A DNA stretch of 64,000 bases from Muricomes intestini (GCF_004346165.1 NZ_SLZZ01000015.1:1-64000); one strand, 5' to 3'. Counted from the first letter of the stretch, positions 8,655 to 18,015 are shown. Made by a program: numbers and translations. Notes: generated by a model from the letters alone, not told the origin.

Positions 8655-9893
8655 TCACTTTACCTTCCATCCCATCCAACTGACAATCTCTTGCTCCAAT
8701 TTTCCTCCGGTGTCCAGCATATACCCCATAATATCATGATACATTTCATTATGAATCAGTGCCGTCGCTTTTCGTATGTCATTATCTGTCAACGGCTTCG
8801 TATAATCTTTATATTTTTTCAAAACTTCCCTATCCATGTAAACCGGATTAAAATCAATTCCTGTTCCTCTTCTCAGATTTTCAATGATGTAGAAACCATC
8901 CGGGTCAATATCACCGAAATGCTGCCATACCAGTCCTGGATTCGCATCATATGTTTTTCGGATTAATTGCTGCTTCACAGAATTATGATAACCGCTCAAA
9001 AAGATTAAAAATGTATGCTCTTCCTGCATTCGATTAAATGATGTCAGATTCTCTACAGTCATCACGTTTTGATCTAGAATCTGAATCGTTTTCAGCTGAT
9101 TCAATGTTTCCGTAGAAAACGCGATTGGCATATATCGGTTCACACACATTTTTTGTCCATTATCAAATAAAATTTCCGCATTTCCTTTAAAATATACATA
9201 AGCAGGATTAGAATAAACGTGGTGCTCTGCTAAAAGAATCCGCTCCGTCTCCCGCTTGTCCTCTTTATCCTCTCCATCAGAAACGCCTAAAAGCAAAGTA
9301 TCATAATCGCCATATTTTTTTAGAAGGCTACAGACTCTGGAGCGGAATTGCTTTTCCCATTTTTTACTGTCACCGAGGACAGCAACGGACAATTCCCTTT
9401 CCAGAATATCTTCCTGATTTCCTAATATATATCTGCAAAGTTTCAATATAAATTCTGCAACCTGCACATCATAAACAGCCTTTTTATTTTCCCTAAGCCT
9501 GTCTATCTGCTCCTGACAAAACCGATCCAACAAAAATTCCTCTCCCATGTAGCTTTTATACAATTCTATCTGAATTCTTTGCAAGGTACGCTTGTCCTGT
9601 CTCTTCAAAATCCTATAGTAATCCTGCCACTTCTCCGGATTTGCCGCCAGCTTCTCAATTACCCCCTTGTTGCGTCTCACAGATATCAATCCACTGTTCT
9701 CCAAATCCCTCATCTGATTTTCGAAATCACAAACAAGATTCATATCCACGTAATCAGAATGATAATCTTTAAACACCCTCTCTGGCAGAGCATAGAAACC
9801 CTGCGTAATCTTGTTTTCACCCTGATAAGTTTTACTGTTTTCATACTGGTCCAAAAGGATTCCCAGCACTTTTTTCTGGTTTTCACTAAACAT
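8655..9893 (-). CDS. jetD: Wadjet component JetD, Toprim-type nuclease subunit
   Basis: A 412-residue DUF3322/DUF2220 protein. The N-terminal arm domain carries winged-helix features. The C-terminal Toprim-like fold has a conserved acidic residue in VENLTSF, the segment LSGYHNSVKQQL, and the metal-binding HFGDIDPDGF (about residues 335-345). In characterised Wadjet systems JetD cleaves circular plasmid DNA after loop extrusion by JetABC. Its start overlaps the jetC stop by 8 bases, so translation is coupled. It is the last gene of the operon and appears intact. Confidence 0.93.
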   Translation of the reverse strand: MFSENQKKVLGILLDQYENSKTYQGENKITQGFYALPERVFKDYHSDYVDMNLVCDFENQMRDLENSGLISVRRNKGVIEKLAANPEKWQDYYRILKRQDKRTLQRIQIELYKSYMGEEFLLDRFCQEQIDRLRENKKAVYDVQVAEFILKLCRYILGNQEDILERELSVAVLGDSKKWEKQFRSRVCSLLKKYGDYDTLLLGVSDGEDKEDKRETERILLAEHHVYSNPAYVYFKGNAEILFDNGQKMCVNRYMPIAFSTETLNQLKTIQILDQNVMTVENLTSFNRMQEEHTFLIFLSGYHNSVKQQLIRKTYDANPGLVWQHFGDIDPDGFYIIENLRRGTGIDFNPVYMDREVLKKYKDYTKPLTDNDIRKATALIHNEMYHDIMGYMLDTGGKLEQEIVSWMGWKVK

Positions 9894-12800
9894 TCTGATA
9901 ATCCTTCACCAGCCCTTCTACCGCATGGGTATACCTCCCTGACATTACCAGACTTACCGTAGATTCAATAAATGTTCCGATACTGTTTATTTTTTCCGGA
10001 GGTGCTGCGTAAAACACTTGAAATTGATTCTCTTCAAAATATTTTACCATCTGTTCAATGCGTTCTCTGGATAAAGCAGAAAATGCCTCATCAATGAAAG
10101 CAAGTCTGGCGCAACAGACCTGTCTTGGATAATATTGGAGCAGGCTGGCCGCCAGAATAATAAAATACGGTGTTTGTTTTTCTCCATTGCTTGCTGAGCC
10201 TTGCTTTTTTGATAAATCCGAAGTGATTTCCTGCTCTCCCTGCCTGCTGACAATCTTCATATCATACACAAAATATTTACGGTAATCTGTGTATTCCGCC
10301 TCGTCCTCCTCATCCAGAATAATACTCATAAACTCCTGAATATCTTGCTCCATCTCTTCATCATCTCTTGCCGAATTCATATATAATTCTGGAGAATCCA
10401 TGTACTGCTCCAATTTTTTACATATCCGAAAAAACACATTACGGTCTGCCTTTTCCTCCATAACAAACCGGTAAGTATCATTACCAAATGGAATACGCTT
10501 TAGCTCTTGGTTAATTACTTCTATTTCTTCTCGTGCCTCTCGGATTGTTTCATTGATTTCTGCAACAAAATCATTCATAAACGCGCTTTCCAGCTTTTCT
10601 CCCTGTTCTTTCAGTCGGTTTTGCGCTTCTTCTATCTTTATATTCGCAATATTCCTGTATTCTTCTCTATAAAAGGGAATACATCCCACACCTCTTCTGT
10701 TAATATCGATTTCGGCTAACTTACAATATTCAAGTTGTGCACTTTCCAACTGCCTGACACACTCTTTCACTTCCCCCTCTAAATTACGAACCGTTTTAGG
10801 TGTAATGGCCTTCCATGTATATTCCTTTCCCTTAACCAGCCTTTCATATTCCTCCATCATTGGGCGTTTTAATTCCAAGCGTTCCATGGATTTCCTAGAA
10901 TATTCCTGATTCAGTTCATATAACTCTCCAGAAATTGTCTTGAGTCTTGTGTTCTCTGTTTCCTGTTCTTTGTTGCAGGAACCTATCTCTTGTGAAACCT
11001 TATTCACTGCCTCTTTGAATTCATCAAACTCCCGTTTCGCATCCTGCTGCTCTTGCAAAACCGTCATAAAATCTGGATTACTGCGTATTTTGTCAATATT
11101 TTTCTTAATTGTTTCCTTTTTTTCCATATTTTCGTCCAGCGTTTTTGCAGACCCAAAGTCATAGTGATTAACATCCCAATCTACCCGGTCAATCTCTCTA
11201 CGGTATTTCTCACTTTGCTCCACATTGTTCTTCATACCTCGGAGTTCCGTTTTCTTCTTCTCTTTTTCCTCCTCCGCTCTCTCAAGCTGAAACTTGATTG
11301 CATCTCCTCCCAAACAGAATTCTGTCTTTCTAATTTCCATGTAAGACACGGCATAGCTTTTCGCCAGCATCCCATTTTTCATAAGACCGCCCTTGGGGTA
11401 TTCATGAAGTTCTTCCAATGTTCCGCATAGGTGAATTCCATTCAGAAGATAATTAGCATATCTTCTGGCATAAAGATTGGGAATCACCAGCATCTCCGCC
11501 GCCGATCCCGCTGCCATCCGGGTGTCCGGCAGTTTGTCCGTAATTACCACATTGGCTCCATGTATCTCTTTCTGTTCCAGAACCTCCATGGCCTTGTGAC
11601 AATAGTCCCCATCCACTATAATATAAAAACGTTTTCTCCCAAGAAATGTCTCAATCGCCGCCCTCCACTCTGCGTCCTTAATCTCCTGCACAAGTTCTGC
11701 AAATATCCTGACATCTGTCTGGATTTTCTGCCGTTTAAATTCCTCTTGGATGATTCGCTTTGCACTCTCAACTTTTTTAGGAAATACCATCTGATTGGAT
11801 TTCAGCTGCTTAATCGTTTCTTCCAACTCATCCATCTCTGTATTCAATTGCCCGATCCGGTCCCTGCTGTGAACCTCATTCGTCCAAAAAATATTCTTTT
11901 GCGCCTTGACCATTTCCGCAAAATGTAAAAACACCTGAAGTTTTTTATCCTCGTCGTATTCTTTTTCAGCCAAATGGCACAAATATTGCTTGTCCATCTC
12001 CCCAACCTCAAGAAATTCCGCAATCCGTTTCAACAACCCGGACATCTGTATCTGTAAGTTCTTAAGTTCCGCAACCTTTTCCTCATATTTCTCAATTTCA
12101 AATTCTAAATTTTCTATCTGTCGTTTCTGCACCTGAATGCTATCCTGCATTCCCTTGAAAATATCATTGTTTTCTGCAATACGATACCGTTCGCCGGCCG
12201 CCTCATATTTTTTATCCAGTTCTTTCTTACGGGTTCCCAGGACTGTCTGTCTATGTACAAGTGATTCCAACTTCTTTTCCGCCTGTATTTTTTCTTCCTC
12301 TTTCCCCCTTAGTTCCTGATAGCATAGCATCAACTCCCGGATATGTAGATTCCGTAGTTTTTTCTCGTACTCCACCGTTTTCTGTTCCACTGTCTCCAGT
12401 CGGACTTTACTATTCCTTAAATTTTCATACATCCCTCTAATGTGCTCAAACTGACGCCTCTGCTCTCGAAGTTCTTTCAGAGAATCTACCTTTCCTGGTT
12501 CCAGTACACAATCCTGAATAAACTGATCAATATTATTTTCGGGATTAAATACCATCATTTTCAGCAGCTTTGTACGGTACTTTGTGGCATCACAGCGCAG
12601 TCCCAGAGCACGGAGAACCTGGTCTACTCCCTTGTCTCTCCCCAGAAAATCTGCTGACTTTAATCTATGCCCACCTACAGCCAGCTCGTTTCTTGGTGTA
12701 AATCGAACCCGCTTATTCTCCACCACGGTAAAATTTATCTGCTCAATTTGAGAATTGCGGCAAATGAACCAACTGCTCTTATAGGAAAACTCATTGGCCG

Positions 12801-13143
12801 ACTCGATACATACGCCAATAACCATATAAGAATTCTCAACTGGCGACCAGAATTCCATTGCAATATAGCTGACAACCTCGCCCATCCTCAAGTATCTCTC
12901 TGTGCCGTTGCTTTTGGTGTCTCCTCTCACATATGCAACTACGGTTCTGTCCCGGTCCTTTGCAGCCTTATTAAACTGTGTATTCCCCGTCAGCAGGTAC
13001 GTCACCGCATCCAGAATGGTAGACTTCCCGCTTCCATTTACTCCGGTAAACAATGTGGAACCTTCCAAATGGATACATTCATTCTGAAATCTTGACCATT
13101 GAACCAGCAGCAATCTGGTGGCAGTCTTCCTATTCATCTGCAT
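9886..13143 (-). CDS. jetC: Wadjet component JetC, SMC/MukB-like ATPase
   Basis: A 1085-residue SMC-like motor. Walker A GVNGSGKST lies at residues 34-42, a long coiled coil spans about 230-880 with a hinge-like globular part near 430-590, then the signature-like QGSASNGEKQTP and Walker B RLAFIDEAFSAL near the C-terminus. Dimers with JetA and JetB extrude DNA loops and recognise small circular DNA. The ATG at 13143 has GGAGG six bases upstream inside jetB, giving a 14-base overlap. All motor motifs look intact. Confidence 0.93.
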   Translation of the reverse strand: MQMNRKTATRLLLVQWSRFQNECIHLEGSTLFTGVNGSGKSTILDAVTYLLTGNTQFNKAAKDRDRTVVAYVRGDTKSNGTERYLRMGEVVSYIAMEFWSPVENSYMVIGVCIESANEFSYKSSWFICRNSQIEQINFTVVENKRVRFTPRNELAVGGHRLKSADFLGRDKGVDQVLRALGLRCDATKYRTKLLKMMVFNPENNIDQFIQDCVLEPGKVDSLKELREQRRQFEHIRGMYENLRNSKVRLETVEQKTVEYEKKLRNLHIRELMLCYQELRGKEEEKIQAEKKLESLVHRQTVLGTRKKELDKKYEAAGERYRIAENNDIFKGMQDSIQVQKRQIENLEFEIEKYEEKVAELKNLQIQMSGLLKRIAEFLEVGEMDKQYLCHLAEKEYDEDKKLQVFLHFAEMVKAQKNIFWTNEVHSRDRIGQLNTEMDELEETIKQLKSNQMVFPKKVESAKRIIQEEFKRQKIQTDVRIFAELVQEIKDAEWRAAIETFLGRKRFYIIVDGDYCHKAMEVLEQKEIHGANVVITDKLPDTRMAAGSAAEMLVIPNLYARRYANYLLNGIHLCGTLEELHEYPKGGLMKNGMLAKSYAVSYMEIRKTEFCLGGDAIKFQLERAEEEKEKKKTELRGMKNNVEQSEKYRREIDRVDWDVNHYDFGSAKTLDENMEKKETIKKNIDKIRSNPDFMTVLQEQQDAKREFDEFKEAVNKVSQEIGSCNKEQETENTRLKTISGELYELNQEYSRKSMERLELKRPMMEEYERLVKGKEYTWKAITPKTVRNLEGEVKECVRQLESAQLEYCKLAEIDINRRGVGCIPFYREEYRNIANIKIEEAQNRLKEQGEKLESAFMNDFVAEINETIREAREEIEVINQELKRIPFGNDTYRFVMEEKADRNVFFRICKKLEQYMDSPELYMNSARDDEEMEQDIQEFMSIILDEEDEAEYTDYRKYFVYDMKIVSRQGEQEITSDLSKKQGSASNGEKQTPYFIILAASLLQYYPRQVCCARLAFIDEAFSALSRERIEQMVKYFEENQFQVFYAAPPEKINSIGTFIESTVSLVMSGRYTHAVEGLVKDYQNV

Positions 13144-13783
13144 CGTTATCCTCCTCATCATCTGTAGTTTCCCCTGATTTTTCAATCATTCGCTTTTGCG
13201 TCACTTCCACAAAGCGACGGAATTCTTCCGAATCCAGTGCAAACTGCAATGATGAATAAAGTCGGATCAGGCAATCCTCCTCCCCTACTTTGCCATTTAC
13301 ATCGATAAGATTAAACTTTGAAAACAGCGCCAAAATATTCCCCATAGTGCTTTTATCAATCTGTTCTTTTACCCCATATTTTTCCATCTCAAACCGTAAA
13401 TCCGTTATGGAAATTAAATATGATCGGGAGAGATTTCCCGAACGCATTCTATCTGCATATAAAGCCCAAAGGCAGCACAATACCACACTCTCTGCCTTCT
13501 TCAATTGAAGACGATTCGCCTGTATCTTTCCGTTTTCTCCTACATCCGCACAATTGCGCAGCATAACAACCCCGTTTTCCCTATCCACTACAATGTCAAA
13601 ACCGATATAGCCAAAAAACCCTGAAAAGGGTTCCGGCTTCTTAGAAATAAAATAGTATACCTTTTTATTCTCATCATCTTTATCACGCACAATAAAAGTA
13701 TGCTTTAGCAAACGCCTGCACGACCGCTGAAACAAGTCTCGTTCTGACGAGGTGTATTCTTCCCAAAATTCTTCTATGCTCAT
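13130..13783 (-). CDS. jetB: Wadjet component JetB (kite subunit)
   Basis: A 217-residue DUF4194 protein, the MukE-like winged-helix kite subunit that binds the JetC head region and JetA. The N-terminus EEFWEEYTSSERDLFQRSCRRLLKHTFI and a central winged-helix region are normal for the family. The C-terminus is very acidic (SGETTDDEEDNDADE). Its ATG shares one base with the jetA stop (TGATG), and its 3' end carries the ribosome site of jetC. Confidence 0.9.
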   Translation of the reverse strand: MSIEEFWEEYTSSERDLFQRSCRRLLKHTFIVRDKDDENKKVYYFISKKPEPFSGFFGYIGFDIVVDRENGVVMLRNCADVGENGKIQANRLQLKKAESVVLCCLWALYADRMRSGNLSRSYLISITDLRFEMEKYGVKEQIDKSTMGNILALFSKFNLIDVNGKVGEEDCLIRLYSSLQFALDSEEFRRFVEVTQKRMIEKSGETTDDEEDNDADE

Positions 13784-15192
13784 CAGTCTTCTCCTTTGAT
13801 AATTTCAAATCTGCGAAGTATCATACCATTCGTTTCCACATAACCATCTTTCAATTGAATCGAAAGCCCATTCTCCTCTCCGTATGCCACGGCGGACATG
13901 GTACAAAGTAAATCTCTTTTACTTTCCATAGGCAACTTATCGCTGCTTACACTTTTCTCATCTCTCATAACCAGTTCCAGATATGCCTTCATTTTCTCCT
14001 TTGAATACGGATTATAGGCTTCCTTTTCATGGGCCCTTCTTGCTTTTTCAAGTTCTTCCTCTGTCATCTCTTCCAAATCTGCAAAGGTTTGTTTACGAAT
14101 TGTCTGTGCCTTTCTTGGAAAACGGATGGAACCTCTGTCAATAAATTCATTCCTGTCCAGCAAAAACAAAGCCTCCATTTCATCCGGCAATTCCACCTTC
14201 CACTCCAACTCCTGCATTTCCTCCGCTATATACTTAATCGTCTGTTCCACATTTCCTCTGACATCCGATTCCCGGTTTCTTAAAAATCGTGCGCGTCCCA
14301 CGGCAATTTGCAGATACACATTAATTTTGTGCTTGATTTCTTTCATAATGTGGTCATAATCTTCAGACAGGAAGCCTCTTGTCCTCTGAATCATATCCAG
14401 AACCTGTTCTTTTGCTGCTTCCTCTTCTAAATCTTCTTCTACTGCACATCCTATTACGAGAAGTTCAAAGAGTACCCTATCACTTTGCATGCTTTCCAGT
14501 TTTGAACGGATAAAAGACCTGTACATGTGTATATTTTGCTGCTTTGTAAGCCTCGCATATTCTCGGATAAAATTCCCCTCACAATATTCAATAACATTTT
14601 CCGTCAGGCTTTCCAGGCTTTCCTCCCTCACCATTCGCTCAATAATTTTCTTTATAAATGTAGAAAGCCTTTTTAATGCTTTTGACAATAATTTAGCATT
14701 GCGATAAATGTTTTTCAGTCCTTCTACGTATGGATCCTGAGACCACTGTTCTTCATTGTGCAGGACATTATAGATATTGTAGATATAGCTGGAATACTCT
14801 TCTCTTTCCGGCCTTCTTAATTGCTGTAAAAACTCAGCCAGCAATATCCCCTGTTCAGTCATAATAATATGTTTTTCATAAGTGGCATCATCATTCTCTT
14901 CCTCCAGCCAACCAATCTCTTTGGAAGAAAATTTCCGTATTATACCATTGGCCAGGTCATTATAATTTTTCCTGCTCCCGCTGTCTTCCTCCCCATCAAG
15001 GAACTCTACATGATTTTCCAGCAGATAAGATGCCAGAGCATCCCGAATATTGCTTCTCGCAATTCGATAAGAGATTTCCCTGTCATATTGCTCATAAATA
15101 ATCTGAAGACAATCCGAATAGATTCCATTATTACTTCCACTGGACAAGCAGTTAAAAAAGCCAGACGGTATTACATCAAAAAGCCGTTCCAT
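13783..15192 (-). CDS. jetA: Wadjet component JetA (kleisin subunit)
   Basis: A 469-residue JetA/DUF5716 protein, the MukF-like kleisin that bridges the JetC heads. The N-terminus (MERLFDVIPSGFFNCLSSG) and helical body with a charged middle (SKEIGWLEEENDDATYEKHIIMTEQG) fit the family. It overlaps the stop of the upstream AlbA_2 gene by 17 bases, showing that the leader gene and jetABCD are one transcription unit. No frameshift is seen. Confidence 0.9.
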   Translation of the reverse strand: MERLFDVIPSGFFNCLSSGSNNGIYSDCLQIIYEQYDREISYRIARSNIRDALASYLLENHVEFLDGEEDSGSRKNYNDLANGIIRKFSSKEIGWLEEENDDATYEKHIIMTEQGILLAEFLQQLRRPEREEYSSYIYNIYNVLHNEEQWSQDPYVEGLKNIYRNAKLLSKALKRLSTFIKKIIERMVREESLESLTENVIEYCEGNFIREYARLTKQQNIHMYRSFIRSKLESMQSDRVLFELLVIGCAVEEDLEEEAAKEQVLDMIQRTRGFLSEDYDHIMKEIKHKINVYLQIAVGRARFLRNRESDVRGNVEQTIKYIAEEMQELEWKVELPDEMEALFLLDRNEFIDRGSIRFPRKAQTIRKQTFADLEEMTEEELEKARRAHEKEAYNPYSKEKMKAYLELVMRDEKSVSSDKLPMESKRDLLCTMSAVAYGEENGLSIQLKDGYVETNGMILRRFEIIKGED

Positions 15193-16597
15193 TTAAATTC
15201 TCCACTTTAAGCACTTTCCAATAACCAGATTTATTAGAACCGATTCGTTCAATGAATCCATATTTTTTCAGTGCGGCAATTCCATTATCAATCGTTGTCT
15301 TTCCAACCCCGATTTGTAGCGCCAGTTTTGGTTTTGTTATGTTGGGATTGTTACGGATTTCCATTAATATTTGAATTTGTGTCTGCGTCAATCGGAATTC
15401 CTTGTCTTTATCGCCCTGTTTATCACCCATTTTATCACCCATCACATTAATCCAATTAAACGGTATCTTTACTACAATAGAGTTTTCGCGAAATTCATAT
15501 GCTTCTTTTCCATAACACTGTGTAATCTTTGGCACGCCCCTTCCGGTTTTCTCACTGATATGAAGCTGCAATAATATCTCTGACAGTTTTTTATTGACAG
15601 GAATCGATTCCCCTGCAAAAAATCCCTCCATGGTCTGTTCCGGCGCTAATGACCCTCGCGAAAGTATCTCTATTCTATCGGAGAAAACGGTAATCATCGG
15701 TTCATTCCCACTGACCCATTTATTATGGGCAAACGCATTGATTACAGCCTCTCGGAACGCATCATTCTCAAATAATGGCACTTCTGTTCGCTCCACCACA
15801 CGATTACTTTCGTCGGCTTGTATAATATTTAAAACATCACCATAACGAAGAACTTCATCAAGCGAGTATAAAAGGCACTGATTTCCAAACTCCCTCACAG
15901 AATACATATTATCTGCTTTCGTTTTCCCAGAAAAAATAGCAACCCTGATTGGCATATGAGAATTATCTGAAAGCAATTGTGCCAAAATATTGTATTTTCC
16001 ATCTTCCGTATACAAGGATAGATTTTTTTTGAATGTATTAATATTAAGTTTCAATCCTTTCGCCCCATAGTAGATAAGCAATTTTTCAAAAGTTAAATCT
16101 TGATAATACGATGGCCTATTCTCCATCGTAGGAAAGCCATGGCTCAATATATTAAATAAATAAGATTCCTTTTCCGGGAATTTCCTAAGGTTCTCCTTGC
16201 TGGATCCAATTCTAATATACCGTTCCCGTGCATAAGCTGTTGGAACTGACTTTGCTGACGGAATCGTCAGCATAACCAGCCTCTTTCCATTTATAATCTC
16301 TTCCTCAAATTTAAAATTCACATCTGGAGTAAGTTGTCTTGCCAAATAGTGTTTTAAAGGTTCGTTTTTGACATCCTGATTACAATTAAAATCAGTCCCC
16401 ACAATTTTATGTGTTTTATCATTTATCCCCCATATAAAATATCCCTGCTTTCTACCTTCATAAGCAGCACTGTTGGAAAGAGCAGATATATATTCTCCTA
16501 GTTCATCCGGCTTATACCAATTCTCTTTAAATTCAAACCATTCACGTTCCGAGTCATATTGCCATAGTTCATTAATGACTTCAATTACATTACTCAT
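15176..16597 (-). CDS. AlbA_2/Schlafen-domain ATP-binding protein with C-terminal winged helix, leader of the Wadjet operon
   Basis: A 473-residue protein. The N-terminal AlbA_2 domain (about 10-130; EWFEFKENW and GYFIWGINDKTHKIVG) precedes a GHKL-type ATPase-like region (about 265-370; EAVINAFAHNKW) and a winged helix (about 400-460; ITKPKLALQIGVGKTTIDNGIAALKKYGFIERIG). Between the last two is a tandem MGDKMGDKQGDK. The start at 16597 follows AAAGGG. Such proteins are often annotated as putative regulators. Its operon position suggests control of, or cooperation with, Wadjet. A near copy of its GDK-coding DNA lies inverted in its own promoter. Confidence 0.88.
   Translation of the reverse strand: MSNVIEVINELWQYDSEREWFEFKENWYKPDELGEYISALSNSAAYEGRKQGYFIWGINDKTHKIVGTDFNCNQDVKNEPLKHYLARQLTPDVNFKFEEEIINGKRLVMLTIPSAKSVPTAYARERYIRIGSSKENLRKFPEKESYLFNILSHGFPTMENRPSYYQDLTFEKLLIYYGAKGLKLNINTFKKNLSLYTEDGKYNILAQLLSDNSHMPIRVAIFSGKTKADNMYSVREFGNQCLLYSLDEVLRYGDVLNIIQADESNRVVERTEVPLFENDAFREAVINAFAHNKWVSGNEPMITVFSDRIEILSRGSLAPEQTMEGFFAGESIPVNKKLSEILLQLHISEKTGRGVPKITQCYGKEAYEFRENSIVVKIPFNWINVMGDKMGDKQGDKDKEFRLTQTQIQILMEIRNNPNITKPKLALQIGVGKTTIDNGIAALKKYGFIERIGSNKSGYWKVLKVENLNGTAF
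15403..15442 (-). repeat. Tandem 12-bp repeat encoding GDK units
   Basis: Minus strand ATGGGTGATAAA occurs twice in tandem, followed by a diverged third unit CAGGGCGATAAA, encoding MGDKMGDKQGDK in the linker between the ATPase-like domain and the winged helix. Two units match the promoter sequence at 16660-16683 with two substitutions in 24. Confidence 0.85.
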
Positions 16598-16651
16598 TTT
16601 GCTTTCCCTTTCACGACCGACTTTATTCCCCACCGTACCACGCATTAATTA

Positions 16652-16683
16652 TATCACATGTGGGTGATAAAGTGGGTGATAAA
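16652..16683 (+). promoter_or_regulatory. GGTGATAAA repeat in the Wadjet operon promoter
   Basis: Plus strand GTGGGTGATAAA occurs twice in tandem (16660-16683), and TATCAC at 16652 forms an inverted pair with GTGATA at 16664. It lies 55-86 bp before the AlbA_2 start. The orientation is opposite to the coding copy at 15403-15442. It may be an operator, or the transcript leader could pair with the coding repeat. Confidence 0.55.
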
Positions 16684-16726
16684 TTCTTTATCTACCATTT
16701 TCTTTTCTCCAGCAATAAGCTATTCC

Positions 16727-16820
16727 TCATTTTCGACACAATTCGACACAAAGCTCGCAATGTGTTGAGTGTGCGAAAAAGATTCCTGCAAGGCGCAATC
16801 GAACCTTGGTGGAGGCCTTC
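16727..16820 (-). repeat. Island junction repeat R2
   Basis: On the minus strand this reads FAHSTHCELCVELCRK and then stops at 16727, close to the C-terminus of the intact rlmD in this window (HCEICVEMCRKK). The plus-strand core is TGTGTTGAGTGTGCG followed by a conserved tail GATTCCTGCAAGGCG...CTTGGTGGAGGCC. It separates the Wadjet unit from the methyltransferase/Fic unit. Confidence 0.6.
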
Positions 16821-17317
16821 TATCCCATAATATTTCTTTTAGCACGAAGCATTTCTATTGCTTGTCCTATTTTTTGACTTACTTCTGGCCTGTCCATCAT
16901 CTTACTATTCATTCCAATCATACTCATCAATAAATAGTCAAGCCTATGTATTTCTCCTCCGAGATTTATCTGTTTATAAAAATCTTTTACGGTGTCATCT
17001 TCTTTGCACTCATCAGAAATTTTTATGTAATATTGGTCGTCTCTTACAAACGCTTTCTGTATTCCCTCAGTGTCCGGATAAAGGTATTGGCGAGCAGTAT
17101 CCTCAATAAGCGGTATACTTTGATTAAGGCAATTTTTAATATATCGCCTGACTATTTCAAGTAACATATTCCCTGATCCAAAAGAATTTTCTAGTACACG
17201 CTTTCCTGTTAAATTCGTTGTATACCCAGCCAAATCTAACTTTTTCTGAACCATATCCACGGGGGTGAATTTCTGGCATTTATCTTTATTGCTCATATTA
17301 TCAAATATTGAACTCAT
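16820..17317 (-). pseudogene. Chimeric fragment with the N-terminus of an N6 DNA methyltransferase
   Basis: Of its 165 residues the first 65 or so (FTPVDMVQKKLDLAGY, then RVLENSFGSGNMLLEIVRRYI) contain the SAM-binding motif I of an Eco57I-like adenine methyltransferase. The remainder has no methyltransferase motifs; no catalytic NPPY is present. The tail (FYKQINLGGEIHRLDYLLMSMIGM) seems to come from another gene. An open frame remains, so a chimeric product may be made, but it cannot methylate DNA. It ends exactly at repeat R2. Confidence 0.6.
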
Positions 17318-17346
17318 GCGTTACCTCGGCATATAATATTTGATCG

Positions 17347-17925
17347 CTATTCCAGATACATTAAAATGCCTTGAAAACGTTCTTCCAGATACTCAGCTAT
17401 TATCTCTGTCATTTCAACAGATGAGCCATCACGGTAATAACTATCAAAAGCCTCATAATATCGCTTGCGATCTACAAACTTCACATTAACTGGTGGATAC
17501 CCATTCTGCATTAAAAATAAATTGAGTATTAGGCGCCCCGTCCGACCATTCCCATCCACAAAAGGATGAATACCTTCAAACTTTAAATGAAACAGTGCAG
17601 CACTCTCAATTGGATGTATCCTTGCAGAATGAAATTCCACTATTAATTTTTCAATAAGTTCTGGCACTAATGCTGGTTCGGGCGGTTCGTGAAAAGCCCC
17701 CATGATGCGAACTGGTATGCGACGATAAATCCCCCTATCTTCTGGCCGATCCATTAAAACCAAAGTATGAATTTGCTTGATAATATACTCGGTAAAAGGT
17801 GTATTGTTCGTTACCAAATCCTGTACATATAAGAATGCATCGCGATGTCCAACTGCCTCCAAATGATCTTTTAGAGGCTTTTTATCAATCGTAACTCCCT
17901 CCAATACCATTGCTGTTTCCTGCAA
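17347..17925 (-). CDS. Fic-domain AMP-transferase, 5'-truncated
   Basis: The 192 residues contain the complete Fic core with HPFVDGNGRTGR (about residues 116-127) and the flap region GIYRRIPVRIMG. In class II Fic proteins the N-terminal inhibitory helix has (S/T)xxxE(G/N) just before the segment LTLxETxxVLEG. Here that segment follows directly on the TTG at 17925, and the expected IEGN motif survives only in another frame (VIED near 17945). If translated from TTG it would lack self-inhibition; otherwise it is dead. It lies one gene after repeat R3. Confidence 0.7.
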   Translation of the reverse strand: MQETAMVLEGVTIDKKPLKDHLEAVGHRDAFLYVQDLVTNNTPFTEYIIKQIHTLVLMDRPEDRGIYRRIPVRIMGAFHEPPEPALVPELIEKLIVEFHSARIHPIESAALFHLKFEGIHPFVDGNGRTGRLILNLFLMQNGYPPVNVKFVDRKRYYEAFDSYYRDGSSVEMTEIIAEYLEERFQGILMYLE

Positions 17926-18015
17926 TGTAAGACATATCTTCGATTACTCCATTATATCATTCCCTTAATCCATCTTTTTCGCCTTTTAATTTCCGAAATA
18001 CTTAAAATGCATTTG

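Noticed and set aside
11053-11928. Two long plus-strand frames (125 and 165 codons)
   Set aside because: Both are antisense to jetC, rich in His/Phe/Leu as expected for complements of coiled-coil codons.
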